In this document: positions 33,296 through 38,292 of the stretch, piece after piece
Layout: each line of letters starts with the position of its first letter
Position numbering within the stretch: position 1 is the first letter of the stretch
Origin: a virus
Length of the DNA: 39,947 bases
Reading direction: 5' to 3' (one strand)
IMG/VR virus record: IMGVR_UViG_3300042402_003405
Location: 1-39,947 of that record
Notes under the pieces: model-generated
What the model saw: the letters and a program-made list of their open reading frames with translations, nothing else
Databases searched by the model: none
Told to the model about the DNA's origin: nothing
Program-made: the position numbers and the translations under genes

Positions 33296-33575
33296 GGACT
33301 ACTTCCCAGTCCTCGGCGAGCATATCCGTCTGGCTGCAGAGCCACGGGACAATCTCGCCGGTCGCCGTCTTCATATCGACGTGCGCGTGGTAGTTGATCT
33401 TCGTGCCCATGGGGTAGATGCCGAGCAGCGGCGGCCTGTTGACCTCGAAGGTCGAGCCCGGCACCAGAAATACGAACATGCCCTTCCCGTTCCACCCGGC
33501 GCGCCTCACACGGTGGCCTTCCTTCAACTTGGCCAGCGCCGCACCAAAGCCCATATCGCACATCATCACACTCAT
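33285..33575 (-). CDS. DUF2829 / Thoeris anti-defence 2 (Tad2)-like protein
   Basis: Members of DUF2829, now known as Tad2-like, are small phage proteins; Tad2 sequesters the cyclic-ADP-ribose isomer signal made by the host Thoeris defence system and so blocks it. The 96-aa protein has the family signature: FGAALAKLKEGHRVRRAGWNG (residues 10-30), MFVFLVPG (33-40), then a central YPMGTKINYHAHVDMKTATG and the end IVPWLCSQTDMLAEDWEV (75-92). Family length is normal. The start at 33575 has GGGGTAAG, the right arm of a dyad element, as Shine-Dalgarno. Binding of a signal molecule here is inferred from the family. Confidence 0.85.
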   Translation of the reverse strand: MSVMMCDMGFGAALAKLKEGHRVRRAGWNGKGMFVFLVPGSTFEVNRPPLLGIYPMGTKINYHAHVDMKTATGEIVPWLCSQTDMLAEDWEVVHVV

Positions 33576-33578
33576 GTC

Positions 33579-33594
33579 TTACCCCTACAGGTTA
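33579..33594. repeat. Dyad element TTACC-N6-GGTTA containing a stop codon
   Basis: On the minus strand its loop holds the TAG stop of the GIY-YIG gene (33587-33585), and its right arm is the Shine-Dalgarno of the Tad2-like gene. Confidence 0.7.
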
Positions 33595-34196
33595 GAGAGT
33601 TTCACCTCGGTAGCGCTCGGGTTAGCCTTGCGCCACTTGGATACTTTCAGCCTGACGTCGCCCAGCTCGGGCCGCATCTGGCACGCTTCGTCGTACGTCA
33701 CCCACCCGCCGCTGTCGGTGACGATCTTGACCTTCATCATCTCGATGTGCTGGTCGCGCGGGTCAATGAGCTCGCCGATCAGACCCAACGCCTCTTCAGG
33801 CGTCATGCCCCGCTCGACCCGCTTGTAGACGCTGGCCCATGGTTTGTTATACCTGCGCGCGTGGTCCATCAGCGTCCCCTCGACGCCCTCGACAACGTAT
33901 GTCGTGCGGGTGCGAGACTTGGGATTGATAATCTCCACGCCGCGACCGTCGAGGGTGGCTCGCACGTTGGCCTCGTCGCCACCCGGAAAGGCCAGATACT
34001 CCCACTCATCGAACGGCAGGACAGGCAGCTTGCGAACGCGCGTTGTCTTGGCCACCTTGGGGTTCTTGAGGTGGTATGCCCACATGGCGGCGCGCTGACG
34101 CAGGTCTTTGGCTTTACCCACGTAGGCCACACGCGCCTTGGCGTGCAGTACGACGAAGACGCCGGGCGTCGCAGGGATGACCGGCGCGCGCTTCAT
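33585..34196 (-). CDS. GIY-YIG endonuclease (203 aa)
   Basis: DNA endonuclease. The GIY-YIG domain is at the N-terminus: GVF at residues 12-14, YVG at 25-27 (VAYVGKAKDLRQR), R33, the likely catalytic E75 and N91. The C-terminal half holds a motif YNKPWASVYKRVERGMTPEEAL (about 116-137), like the repeated DNA-binding segments of homing endonucleases (NUMOD type), followed by a beta-hairpin WVTYDEACQMRPELGDV that may aid DNA contact. It sits freely among small genes rather than in an intron. It may be a homing or free-standing mobile nuclease, or may attack competitor or host DNA. Confidence 0.82.
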   Translation of the reverse strand: MKRAPVIPATPGVFVVLHAKARVAYVGKAKDLRQRAAMWAYHLKNPKVAKTTRVRKLPVLPFDEWEYLAFPGGDEANVRATLDGRGVEIINPKSRTRTTYVVEGVEGTLMDHARRYNKPWASVYKRVERGMTPEEALGLIGELIDPRDQHIEMMKVKIVTDSGGWVTYDEACQMRPELGDVRLKVSKWRKANPSATEVKLSNL

Positions 34197-34549
34197 AGGG
34201 TGTACTTATCCCCGTTCGTGATAGTCGGCACCGAAGTGGCTACTGCCTTGGGCCGCACGCTACACTCCAGCGCGATTGCCGCGTAGCCGGCCATGTCGAT
34301 GTAGTCGTCCGGGTTGAAGCGCCCCGCCATCGTCCGCGCCACTTTGAGCAGCACCATCATCACGGCGACGTCGTGCGGCATCAGCTCACCACCCATCCGC
34401 GGCCCGAGGTACGTGTTCCACAGGTCGGCGATGGTCTGGTGCGTCTGCCGCATGTCGCCATGCTGGGCTGCGCGGTCGCCAGTGACGAGCGCCGTCGCCC
34501 GCTCGAGCACGTAGCGCGCCGAGTGCTGGTTTGTTGTCTGATCACCCAT
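34193..34549 (-). CDS. DUF6378-like protein (118 aa)
   Basis: Matches the family signature I associate with DUF6378: an N-terminal region ERATALVTGDRAAQHGDMRQ, then TIADLWNTYLGPRMGG, HDVAVMMVLLKVARTMAGRF and DDYIDMAGYAAIALE. These are helical, MazG-like patterns; the biochemical role is unknown. A frequent phage accessory gene. The stop overlaps the GIY-YIG start by 4 bases. The start ATG at 34549 overlaps the previous stop. Confidence 0.75.
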   Translation of the reverse strand: MGDQTTNQHSARYVLERATALVTGDRAAQHGDMRQTHQTIADLWNTYLGPRMGGELMPHDVAVMMVLLKVARTMAGRFNPDDYIDMAGYAAIALECSVRPKAVATSVPTITNGDKYTL

Positions 34550-34768
34550 TTACCACTCCTGTTTAATCTGGCGCACGCGGATGCCTTTGGTGAGCCCGAC
34601 GCCGGCGCGCACGGCATCGTCTTCAGTGAGAAACTTGATGGCGTTGGTCTTGTCGCGTTCGAAGCGATGCTCGCGTGTTTTACCGTCGAACCCACACCAG
34701 TAGAGATCTGCGACGTCGGTGTCGCCGTGGAGAATTACCCACGCAGGTGACTTGTTGTTGGCAGTCAT
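34550..34768 (-). CDS. Hypothetical protein (72 aa)
   Basis: TVADLYWCGFDGKTREHRFE and IKFLTEDDAVRAGVGLTKG suggest a small alpha/beta protein (with F/Y/W core and a conserved ED/RAG turn). No family recognised. The ATG at 34768 has GGAG seven bases upstream, which beats an in-frame ATG at 34774; it overlaps the HTH gene stop (TGATG). It contains a dyad element at 34735-34750. Confidence 0.65.
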   Translation of the reverse strand: MTANNKSPAWVILHGDTDVADLYWCGFDGKTREHRFERDKTNAIKFLTEDDAVRAGVGLTKGIRVRQIKQEW

Positions 34769-35064
34769 CAACATACTCCGATCTTGAAGCCTTGCTCACG
34801 CGCTGCCTGCCGGTACAGCGTCTCGGCAACGCTCTCCAACTTAAGCACCTCGATGACCTTTTTGAGGCGCGGCGCCGTGAAGGGTCGGTCGCCACGGAAC
34901 AGAGTGCGCATGTGCTGTTCGTTTACGCCGCAGTCGTAGGCCAGCATCTTTGACGTGAAGCTTCGCTTCTGGGCGAGCCTCTTGACTGCCGTGCCCAGCG
35001 GCTTCTTCACCGCCAGCTCTTCATCGCTGAGGTAAAGCGGCACCTGTTCTTTGCGTTTAGTCAT
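34768..35064 (-). CDS. HTH (XRE/Cro-like) DNA-binding protein (98 aa)
   Basis: Residues 35-60 (SFTSKMLAYDCGVNEQHMRT, then LFRGDRPFTA) form an XRE-type helix-turn-helix: short helix, turn with G46, recognition helix NEQHMRTLF. The remaining helices (LKKVIEVLKLESVAETL) would dimerise. It is the only clear small DNA-binding regulator in this window, so it is a candidate reader of the dyad elements or of the CCTATTGACA promoter boxes; this is speculation. No strong Shine-Dalgarno; the start is close behind the 145-aa gene. Confidence 0.75.
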   Translation of the reverse strand: MTKRKEQVPLYLSDEELAVKKPLGTAVKRLAQKRSFTSKMLAYDCGVNEQHMRTLFRGDRPFTAPRLKKVIEVLKLESVAETLYRQAAREQGFKIGVC

Positions 35065-35071
35065 GAGTGGG

Positions 35072-35509
35072 TCACTGCACAGTCTCGGGCTTGGAGTTGA
35101 TGTCGTCGGGGTGGATGATGCTCGTAACCTTCGACACCTCCCCGCGGACGGGCACTCGAGCCAACGTCATGTGCTTGGTGGCCTCTTCAGCCGCCGCGAT
35201 GTTGGCAGCCACGATGACCTCGATGCCCTTGGTGAGCTGGTAGATGTTGTGGCGCCGGGCGTCTTCGTTGGGGCTCATTTGGTGGATGGAGTGGCCGGCA
35301 GCGACGGCAAGGGCGCGCAGGACGATCTGGGGCGACATACCGTTGATGGCCTTGAGCACGTTGCGCGTCACGTTGGCCAGCAGCACGTCTTCGGAGATCT
35401 TGCGGTCTTTTTCTTTTGCAGCTCCGCGCTCGTCATCCTGCGACGGGCTCACGCCCGCCTCGGATGTCTCACCACGGGCTGCTTTGTTGCGGGTGTTGTC
35501 GTTGCTCAT
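35072..35509 (-). CDS. Hypothetical protein (145 aa)
   Basis: MSNDNTRNKAARGETSEAGV opens a disordered, charged N-terminus (to about residue 45). Then comes a helical body (DVLLANVTRNVLKAINGMSP, VLRALAVAAGHSIHQM, YQLTKGIEVIVAANIAAAEE) and a basic C-terminus with HPDDINSKPETVQ. No family recognised. The ATG at 35509 overlaps the small membrane gene stop (ATGA); an apparent longer frame to 35608 would cross that gene. Confidence 0.65.
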   Translation of the reverse strand: MSNDNTRNKAARGETSEAGVSPSQDDERGAAKEKDRKISEDVLLANVTRNVLKAINGMSPQIVLRALAVAAGHSIHQMSPNEDARRHNIYQLTKGIEVIVAANIAAAEEATKHMTLARVPVRGEVSKVTSIIHPDDINSKPETVQ

Positions 35510-35628
35510 GACCAGAGCGTTTCCGCGATGCTGACGATGGCTACTGCCGCCATGACGGCAAGGGACAGGGACAGGACCATGCGGGTGGTCGGGTGGGCTT
35601 GGCGCCAAAAGCGGTAAAGCATGTCCAT
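35506..35628 (-). CDS. Small membrane protein (40 aa)
   Basis: MDMLYRFWRQAHPTTRMVLS followed by a single hydrophobic segment (LSLAVMAAVAIVSIAE) that can cross the inner membrane. AGGACA Shine-Dalgarno upstream of the ATG at 35628. A longer upstream frame start lacks a site. Coupled to the 145-aa gene by ATGA. Function unknown; such peptides occur in early phage operons and may be lysis, exclusion or anti-host factors. Confidence 0.55.
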   Translation of the reverse strand: MDMLYRFWRQAHPTTRMVLSLSLAVMAAVAIVSIAETLWS

Positions 35629-35659
35629 GAGATGTCCTACTCGTTGGGGTGGGTGGGGG

Positions 35660-35794
35660 TTAGCGCGGGAACCATGGCCAGAGCAGCAGACCCATGAGCG
35701 GCAGAACGCCGAGCAGAACAAATACCAGCACCGGGAACCAGAGCGGTGGCCGGGAGGCGGGCGGCGGCAGGAGTGGTGTGCGGGGTCGTTCCAT
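35660..35794 (-). CDS. Small proline-rich membrane peptide (44 aa)
   Basis: A short frame MERPRTPLLPPPASRPPLWF followed by a membrane segment (VLVFVLLGVLPLMGLLLW) and PWFPR. No good Shine-Dalgarno; the predicted promoter box at 35831-35803 would place the transcript start at about 35796, two bases before the ATG, so a leaderless message is possible. A longer overlapping frame (35637-35951) is a shadow. Moderate support only. Confidence 0.45.
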   Translation of the reverse strand: MERPRTPLLPPPASRPPLWFPVLVFVLLGVLPLMGLLLWPWFPR

Positions 35795-35802
35795 GGGGAA
35801 CT

Positions 35803-35831
35803 GTTTTACCTGAGGGACAAGGGGATGTCAA
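35803..35831 (-). promoter_or_regulatory. Leftward promoter with conserved CCTATTGACA box
   Basis: On the minus strand TTGACA (35831-35826), 17-base spacer, TAAAAC (35808-35803). The extension CCTATTGACA is shared with a second box at 35939-35934 and with an inverted repeat at 38066-38102. Probable early promoter of the leftward accessory block. Confidence 0.55.
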
Positions 35832-35841
35832 TAGGTAAGAC

Positions 35842-35875
35842 AATAAAAATGGCCCCAGTTTTTTAGGCTGGGGCC
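35842..35875 (-). terminator. Leftward Rho-independent terminator
   Basis: Stem GGCCCCAG / CTGGGGCC (35851-35858 and 35868-35875). On the minus strand it is followed by ATTTTTATTG. It lies between the two CCTATTGACA promoters, so a transcript from the right-hand one would stop after about 60 bases. Confidence 0.75.
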
Positions 35876-35910
35876 AAGTCAGGGAGGAAACGCCCAAGAC
35901 GGGCAGGGGA

Positions 35911-35939
35911 ATAGTGGGGGAAATGATGGGGCGGGTCAA
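35911..35939 (-). promoter_or_regulatory. Second leftward promoter box upstream of the terminator
   Basis: Minus strand TTGACC (35939-35934), 17-base spacer, CACTAT (35916-35911), with the same CCTATTGAC upstream extension as the 35831 box. The -10 is weak. Predicted start about 35904. Confidence 0.4.
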
Positions 35940-35989
35940 TAGGTAAAACACGTTTTTTCATTCTATATTTGCGAACCCGATAAGCACGA

Positions 35990-36032
35990 CCCCCACCCCC
36001 CTGCCCCCCTGTCCAGTTACCCGGGGGGGTAC
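35990..36032 (-). other. G-tract cluster (possible G-quadruplex) with dyad element
   Basis: On the minus strand 36009-35990 holds tracts of 6, 6 and 5 Gs separated by CA and T. The dyad element TTACC-N6-GGTAC (36017-36032) next to it carries a run of seven Gs on the plus strand. It sits in the gap between the leftward and rightward blocks. Confidence 0.6.
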
Positions 36033-36049
36033 CGGACGTTTAGCTATAG

Positions 36050-36326
36050 ATGAGCCGGATGATTGCCGGACATGGCCTAGCAAGGGGGCCTCAAAAAAGG
36101 AGCGGGATGCTCCACCTCCGATCTACGGGATCCCCCCGACAAGGGGATCGCAGCGGGCGAGCTGACGGCAAGCCCCTTAGACCTAAGACGGTCCCGCAAT
36201 CTAGTCAGGCGGGGGTTAGTCTGACGAGGGGGAAGTTCCCCCTGCAGGTTGAAGGCGAGGAACGCACTCCCTCTCTCAAGGGGGGAGTGTGCGTTTCACA
36301 AGCCTATCGGGTTCGATAGGTTTTTG
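36050..36326 (+). ncRNA. Probable structured RNA of unknown class
   Basis: About 280 bases without a convincing gene but with a chain of hairpins. GGAGC/GCTCC lies at 36099-36113. GATCCCC/GGGGATC (7 bp) lies at 36129-36149. GTCAG/CTGAC lies at 36204-36225. AGGGGGA/TCCCCCT (7 bp, loop AGT) lies at 36227-36243. AACGCACTCCC/GGGAGTGTGCGTT (2-base bulge) lies at 36261-36295. The series ends in a classic terminator at 36303-36325, so a plus-strand transcript is expected. A frame of 89 codons over the same span lacks a ribosome-binding site. I could not match it to RNase P, tmRNA, group I intron, HDV or hammerhead. Ends are approximate. Confidence 0.55.
36303..36325 (+). terminator. Rho-independent terminator
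   Basis: Stem CCTATCG / CGATAGG with loop GGTT, then TTTTT. It ends the structured region and precedes the 77-aa gene, so the two are separate transcription units unless there is read-through. Confidence 0.75.
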
Positions 36327-36331
36327 TAACG

Positions 36332-36347
36332 TAACCTATAAGGGTCA
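36332..36347. repeat. Dyad element TAACC-N6-GGTCA
   Basis: Located between the terminator and the ATG at 36351; the AAGGGT arm is its Shine-Dalgarno. Confidence 0.65.
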
Positions 36348-36350
36348 ATC

Positions 36351-36584
36351 ATGCCGACGTTCACTAGGGGCAAAACCTACGCGTCAACGGCGAAGCTGCC
36401 GCCGGTGCGCCGCGCGATGGAAAGCGGGCTGGCCTCCTACAACAATACGCCGCCGGCGCGCCAGCTTCTCCGCTGGGCCAAGCCGACCGGAGAGGTCAAG
36501 CTGGTCAAGGTCGGCCCGCGTAATCCGCCCACGCCCAAGATGGGCGACAAGCTGGCCGCACTGGCCGCCAAATTTAACCGCTAA
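36351..36584 (+). CDS. Small basic hypothetical protein (77 aa)
   Basis: First gene of the rightward block. MPTFTRGKTYASTAKLPPVR with LRWAKPTGEVKLVKVGPRNP and a helix DKLAALAAKFNR at the end. Rich in Lys/Arg/Pro; may bind nucleic acid. No family recognised. AAGGGT Shine-Dalgarno in a dyad element; its TAA stop begins the next dyad element. Confidence 0.7.
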   Translation: MPTFTRGKTYASTAKLPPVRRAMESGLASYNNTPPARQLLRWAKPTGEVKLVKVGPRNPPTPKMGDKLAALAAKFNR

Positions 36585-36597
36585 CCTACGGAGGTAA
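36582..36597. repeat. Dyad element TAACC-N6-GGTAA with embedded stop
   Basis: The first three bases are the TAA stop of the 77-aa gene. The right arm AGGTAA is followed by a 4-codon frame (ATG at 36605, then a TAG), perhaps a leader peptide or a remnant. Confidence 0.75.
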
Positions 36598-36800
36598 GAC
36601 ACGCATGTTTATACGATAGGCGCATAGGGGTTATAGCCCCCCGGAGCTGCAGGAGCGACGCCACAAGACCGCGCAAAGTAGAGGCGGCTTGACGGCGCGT
36701 TATTGCCTGTGAGCCAACATCAAACCCCCAATCTCTAGACCTTTTGGTCTGCAGCCCCAGCAACGGGGCTGCGTTCCTAAACATCTAGGAGGGTCCATAA
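36598..36800 (+). other. Noncoding structured spacer
   Basis: No gene of convincing length. Contains a 4-codon frame (36605-36619), a weak hairpin GGGG/CCCC near 36630, and two adjacent strong hairpins: AGACC/GGTCT (36737-36750, loop TTTT) and GCAGCCCC/GGGGCTGC (36751-36772, loop AGCAAC). The second is not followed by a U-run. Function unknown; could be a second small RNA or a leader of the next small gene. Confidence 0.5.
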
Positions 36801-36917
36801 ATGGTCAAGTCATCGTATCGCTACTGGTCTGACGCCATCACCGCCCGCAAGGTGGGGGGCATCTGGTTCACGCGCATCTGGCGTCTGCGCGTGAGCATCT
36901 GTGTCGCTCGCGCCTAG
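36801..36917 (+). CDS. Small aromatic/basic protein (38 aa)
   Basis: An ATG at 36801 with an excellent Shine-Dalgarno AGGAGGG (eight bases before). The protein starts MVKSSYRYWSDAITARKVGG, continues IWFTRIWRLRV and ends SICVARA, with four aromatic residues and eight basic ones. Ends with TAG, then the next gene starts 33 bases on. Too short to classify, but the ribosome-binding site and operon position support it. Confidence 0.65.
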   Translation: MVKSSYRYWSDAITARKVGGIWFTRIWRLRVSICVARA

Positions 36918-36927
36918 GTAAAACACT

Positions 36928-36943
36928 CAACCTTGAAAGGTAA
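36928..36943. repeat. Dyad element CAACC-N6-GGTAA
   Basis: Precedes the ATG at 36950 by six bases; AAAGGTAA is the ribosome-binding site of the 274-aa gene. Confidence 0.7.
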
Positions 36944-36949
36944 AACATC

Positions 36950-37774
36950 ATGGAAAACGAGAACACGAACATCGAACAGGCCGAAATGAGCAAGGCCGCG
37001 TTCGGTCGCATGGTCACGACGCTCGGCGAGCGCGAGGGCATGGGCACGAACTCACGGCCCGGTCTCTTCGTGCACTTCACCGAGGGCGCGGCCAAGGGCT
37101 ACATGGATGAGGACGACGTAGAGACGTACTACGGGCGGTACTGCAAGGCCATCGCGGCCAAGCAGAACATCGGCTATCAGCCGCAGTCCAGCGTCAAGCA
37201 GCAGGTGTCCAAGTTCAAGGCCGCCGTCAAACTCGGCAAGCTCGTGCACGTCAACGGGCAGGAGATCGTGAACATCGCGCTCGATGTCCAGAAGGAACAG
37301 CGCGCGGCCAACGAAGGCAAGCTGCCCATGTCGCCGCTCGATGGGCTGGTGAACGTCGCGCGTGCTCAGCTGTCGTTCCCTGACACGCCGCTCACGCGTG
37401 AGCAGATTGATCGCGTCATGCGTCCGACTGAGAAGGACGATCCGACTGAGGCGGACCGGCTCGACAAGGTGGCCACCGCCATCGAGAAGATCCGCACGGA
37501 CGACGACGCGACCGAGGATACGAAGACCGTGCTCGACGCCGTCATCACGCCCATCCTCGATCGCATCCGGGCGCTCGGCGGCACCACGGCGCAGCGTGCG
37601 GCGGTCGCACGTGAGCAGGAGAAGCTGGCCAAGCAGCGCGCCGGCCTTGCGAAGCTGATGGGCGTGCCGGACGTGACCGTTACGCCGGTTCCCGACCGTC
37701 TCGCGGCTTTCCTCGCGGCACGGCGTGCGGAGCTGGCTTCCAAGGTGGTCGAGATGACGGAAGGCGACCTCTAA
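36950..37774 (+). CDS. Hypothetical rightward-block protein (274 aa)
   Basis: Acidic N-terminus (ENENTNIEQAEMSKAAFGRM), a central region with YMDEDDVETYYGRYCKAIAA and QQVSKFKAAVKLGKLVHVNG (looks like a helical DNA-binding or structural fold), then charged helices with TEDTKTVLDAVITPILDRIR and a basic coiled-coil tail AAFLAARRAELASKVVEMTE. No catalytic motif. I do not recognise a family. Its TAA stop forms the start of a dyad element. Confidence 0.75.
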   Translation: MENENTNIEQAEMSKAAFGRMVTTLGEREGMGTNSRPGLFVHFTEGAAKGYMDEDDVETYYGRYCKAIAAKQNIGYQPQSSVKQQVSKFKAAVKLGKLVHVNGQEIVNIALDVQKEQRAANEGKLPMSPLDGLVNVARAQLSFPDTPLTREQIDRVMRPTEKDDPTEADRLDKVATAIEKIRTDDDATEDTKTVLDAVITPILDRIRALGGTTAQRAAVAREQEKLAKQRAGLAKLMGVPDVTVTPVPDRLAAFLAARRAELASKVVEMTEGDL

Positions 37775-37787
37775 CCTACGGAGGTAC
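37772..37787. repeat. Dyad element TAACC-N6-GGTAC with stop, no gene follows
   Basis: Same 12-base core as 36582 and 39190 but here no ATG is within 25 bases; the AT-rich noncoding gap starts. The TAA is the stop of the 274-aa gene. Confidence 0.7.
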
Positions 37788-37807
37788 GTCGAATAAGATA
37801 CTCGACA

Positions 37808-37860
37808 ATAAGATATGCGGCGGTGTGGTAGGTTGCTGCCACATCGCCCGCTTATCTTGT
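37808..37860 (+). ncRNA. Long imperfect hairpin RNA candidate
   Basis: Arms of about 24 bases pair around loop GTTG at 37832-37835: a 13-bp inner helix (37819-37831 with 37836-37848) including one G-U and one U-G pair, then a bulge and an outer helix down to 37808-37860. The wobble pairs fit plus-strand RNA but would be C-A mismatches on the other strand, pointing to a plus-strand transcript. Confidence 0.6.
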
Positions 37861-38065
37861 TAATACTGCAAGTAAGTGCCTAAGATGCAGCCGGCATGGG
37901 GTACCATAAAGAATCCCGGCAACTCTGCGCCTAACATTATTATCGCGCGCAACACCTTAATACTGGTAGTCGGCAGCTAAGGTTAAGCCCTGCAAGGCTC
38001 CTACTACTACTATCTATTCTAAAACCATTAATAAAGAAGAAGTACTTGCTGGGATTTTTTGGGTC

Positions 38066-38102
38066 TTTTCCTATTGTCATGCCCTGTATGTCAATAGGAA
38101 AA
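38066..38102. repeat. 15-bp inverted repeat with CCTATTGACA-like arms
   Basis: Arm 38066-38080 pairs with 38088-38102 with one mismatch and a 7-base spacer. The right arm contains TGTCAATAGG, the same word as the promoter boxes at 35826-35835 and 35934-35943. Likely operator. A plus-strand ATGTCA-17-TATATA promoter (38088-38116) could begin here. Confidence 0.65.
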
Positions 38103-38231
38103 CACGTAAATATATAAGTCTCCTTTTTAATTTAGAGCGATATTACGCCGCTTACCTACTAAACCACCAAACCATCGCATTCTTACACTCTGTCATCGGT
38201 CCTAAATCTTTGATTTAAGGGTGCCTCATAG

Positions 38232-38260
38232 TTGACATTAGCGCCCCAGAGCTGTATTTG
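38232..38260 (+). promoter_or_regulatory. Sigma-70-like promoter of the rightward block
   Basis: TTGACA (38232-38237), 17-base spacer, TATTTG (38255-38260). The -35 is perfect; the -10 is weak. It would start transcription around 38267, just before the dyad element and the 299-aa gene. Confidence 0.5.
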
Positions 38261-38270
38261 GTCCCAGAGT

Positions 38271-38286
38271 TGACCTAGCGAGGTAA
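38271..38286. repeat. Dyad element TGACC-N6-GGTAA
   Basis: Six bases before the ATG at 38293; GAGGTAA is the ribosome-binding site. Placed at the start of the transcript predicted from 38232. Confidence 0.7.
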
Positions 38287-38292
38287 AAACAC

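Larger units (their letters stand above)
37788..38292 (+). other. AT-rich noncoding region with hairpins and promoter
   Basis: About 500 bases lower in G+C than the flanks and with no real gene. It holds a long imperfect hairpin (37808-37860), smaller stems (CTGCA/TGCAG around 37870, GCCGG/CCGGC at 37890-37920, ACCTTA/TAAGGT around 37960), a 15-bp inverted repeat (38066-38102) and a promoter (38232-38260). Possible origin, early control region or RNA gene; no further evidence. Confidence 0.7.

Noticed and set aside
35637-35951. 104-codon minus-strand frame
   Set aside because: Starts upstream of the terminator and promoter with no ribosome-binding site; a shorter frame (35660-35794) in another phase is preferred.
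36182-36193. An ACC-N6-GGT word not counted as a dyad element
   Set aside because: The spacer ends in C and the flanks do not match, so it lacks the conserved purine position; probably chance.
36185-36215. Group I intron core (AGAC...TAGTC pairing)
   Set aside because: A P7-like pairing can be drawn, but the distance between the two strands is too short to hold P3 and P8.
36219-36245. Hammerhead ribozyme core CTGACGA
   Set aside because: The second core element GAAA after the next stem is absent.
36050-36319. 89-codon frame over the structured region
   Set aside because: No ribosome-binding site, composition uneven; hairpins and terminator better explain the region.
36303-36325. tRNA T-arm (GGTTCGA)
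   Set aside because: The sequence is the loop of a terminator hairpin; no acceptor or anticodon arm is found.
37887-37928. HDV-like ribozyme or tRNA from GCCGGCATGG
   Set aside because: A short identity only; required pseudoknot pairings and T-arm are missing. A nested hairpin is the safer reading.
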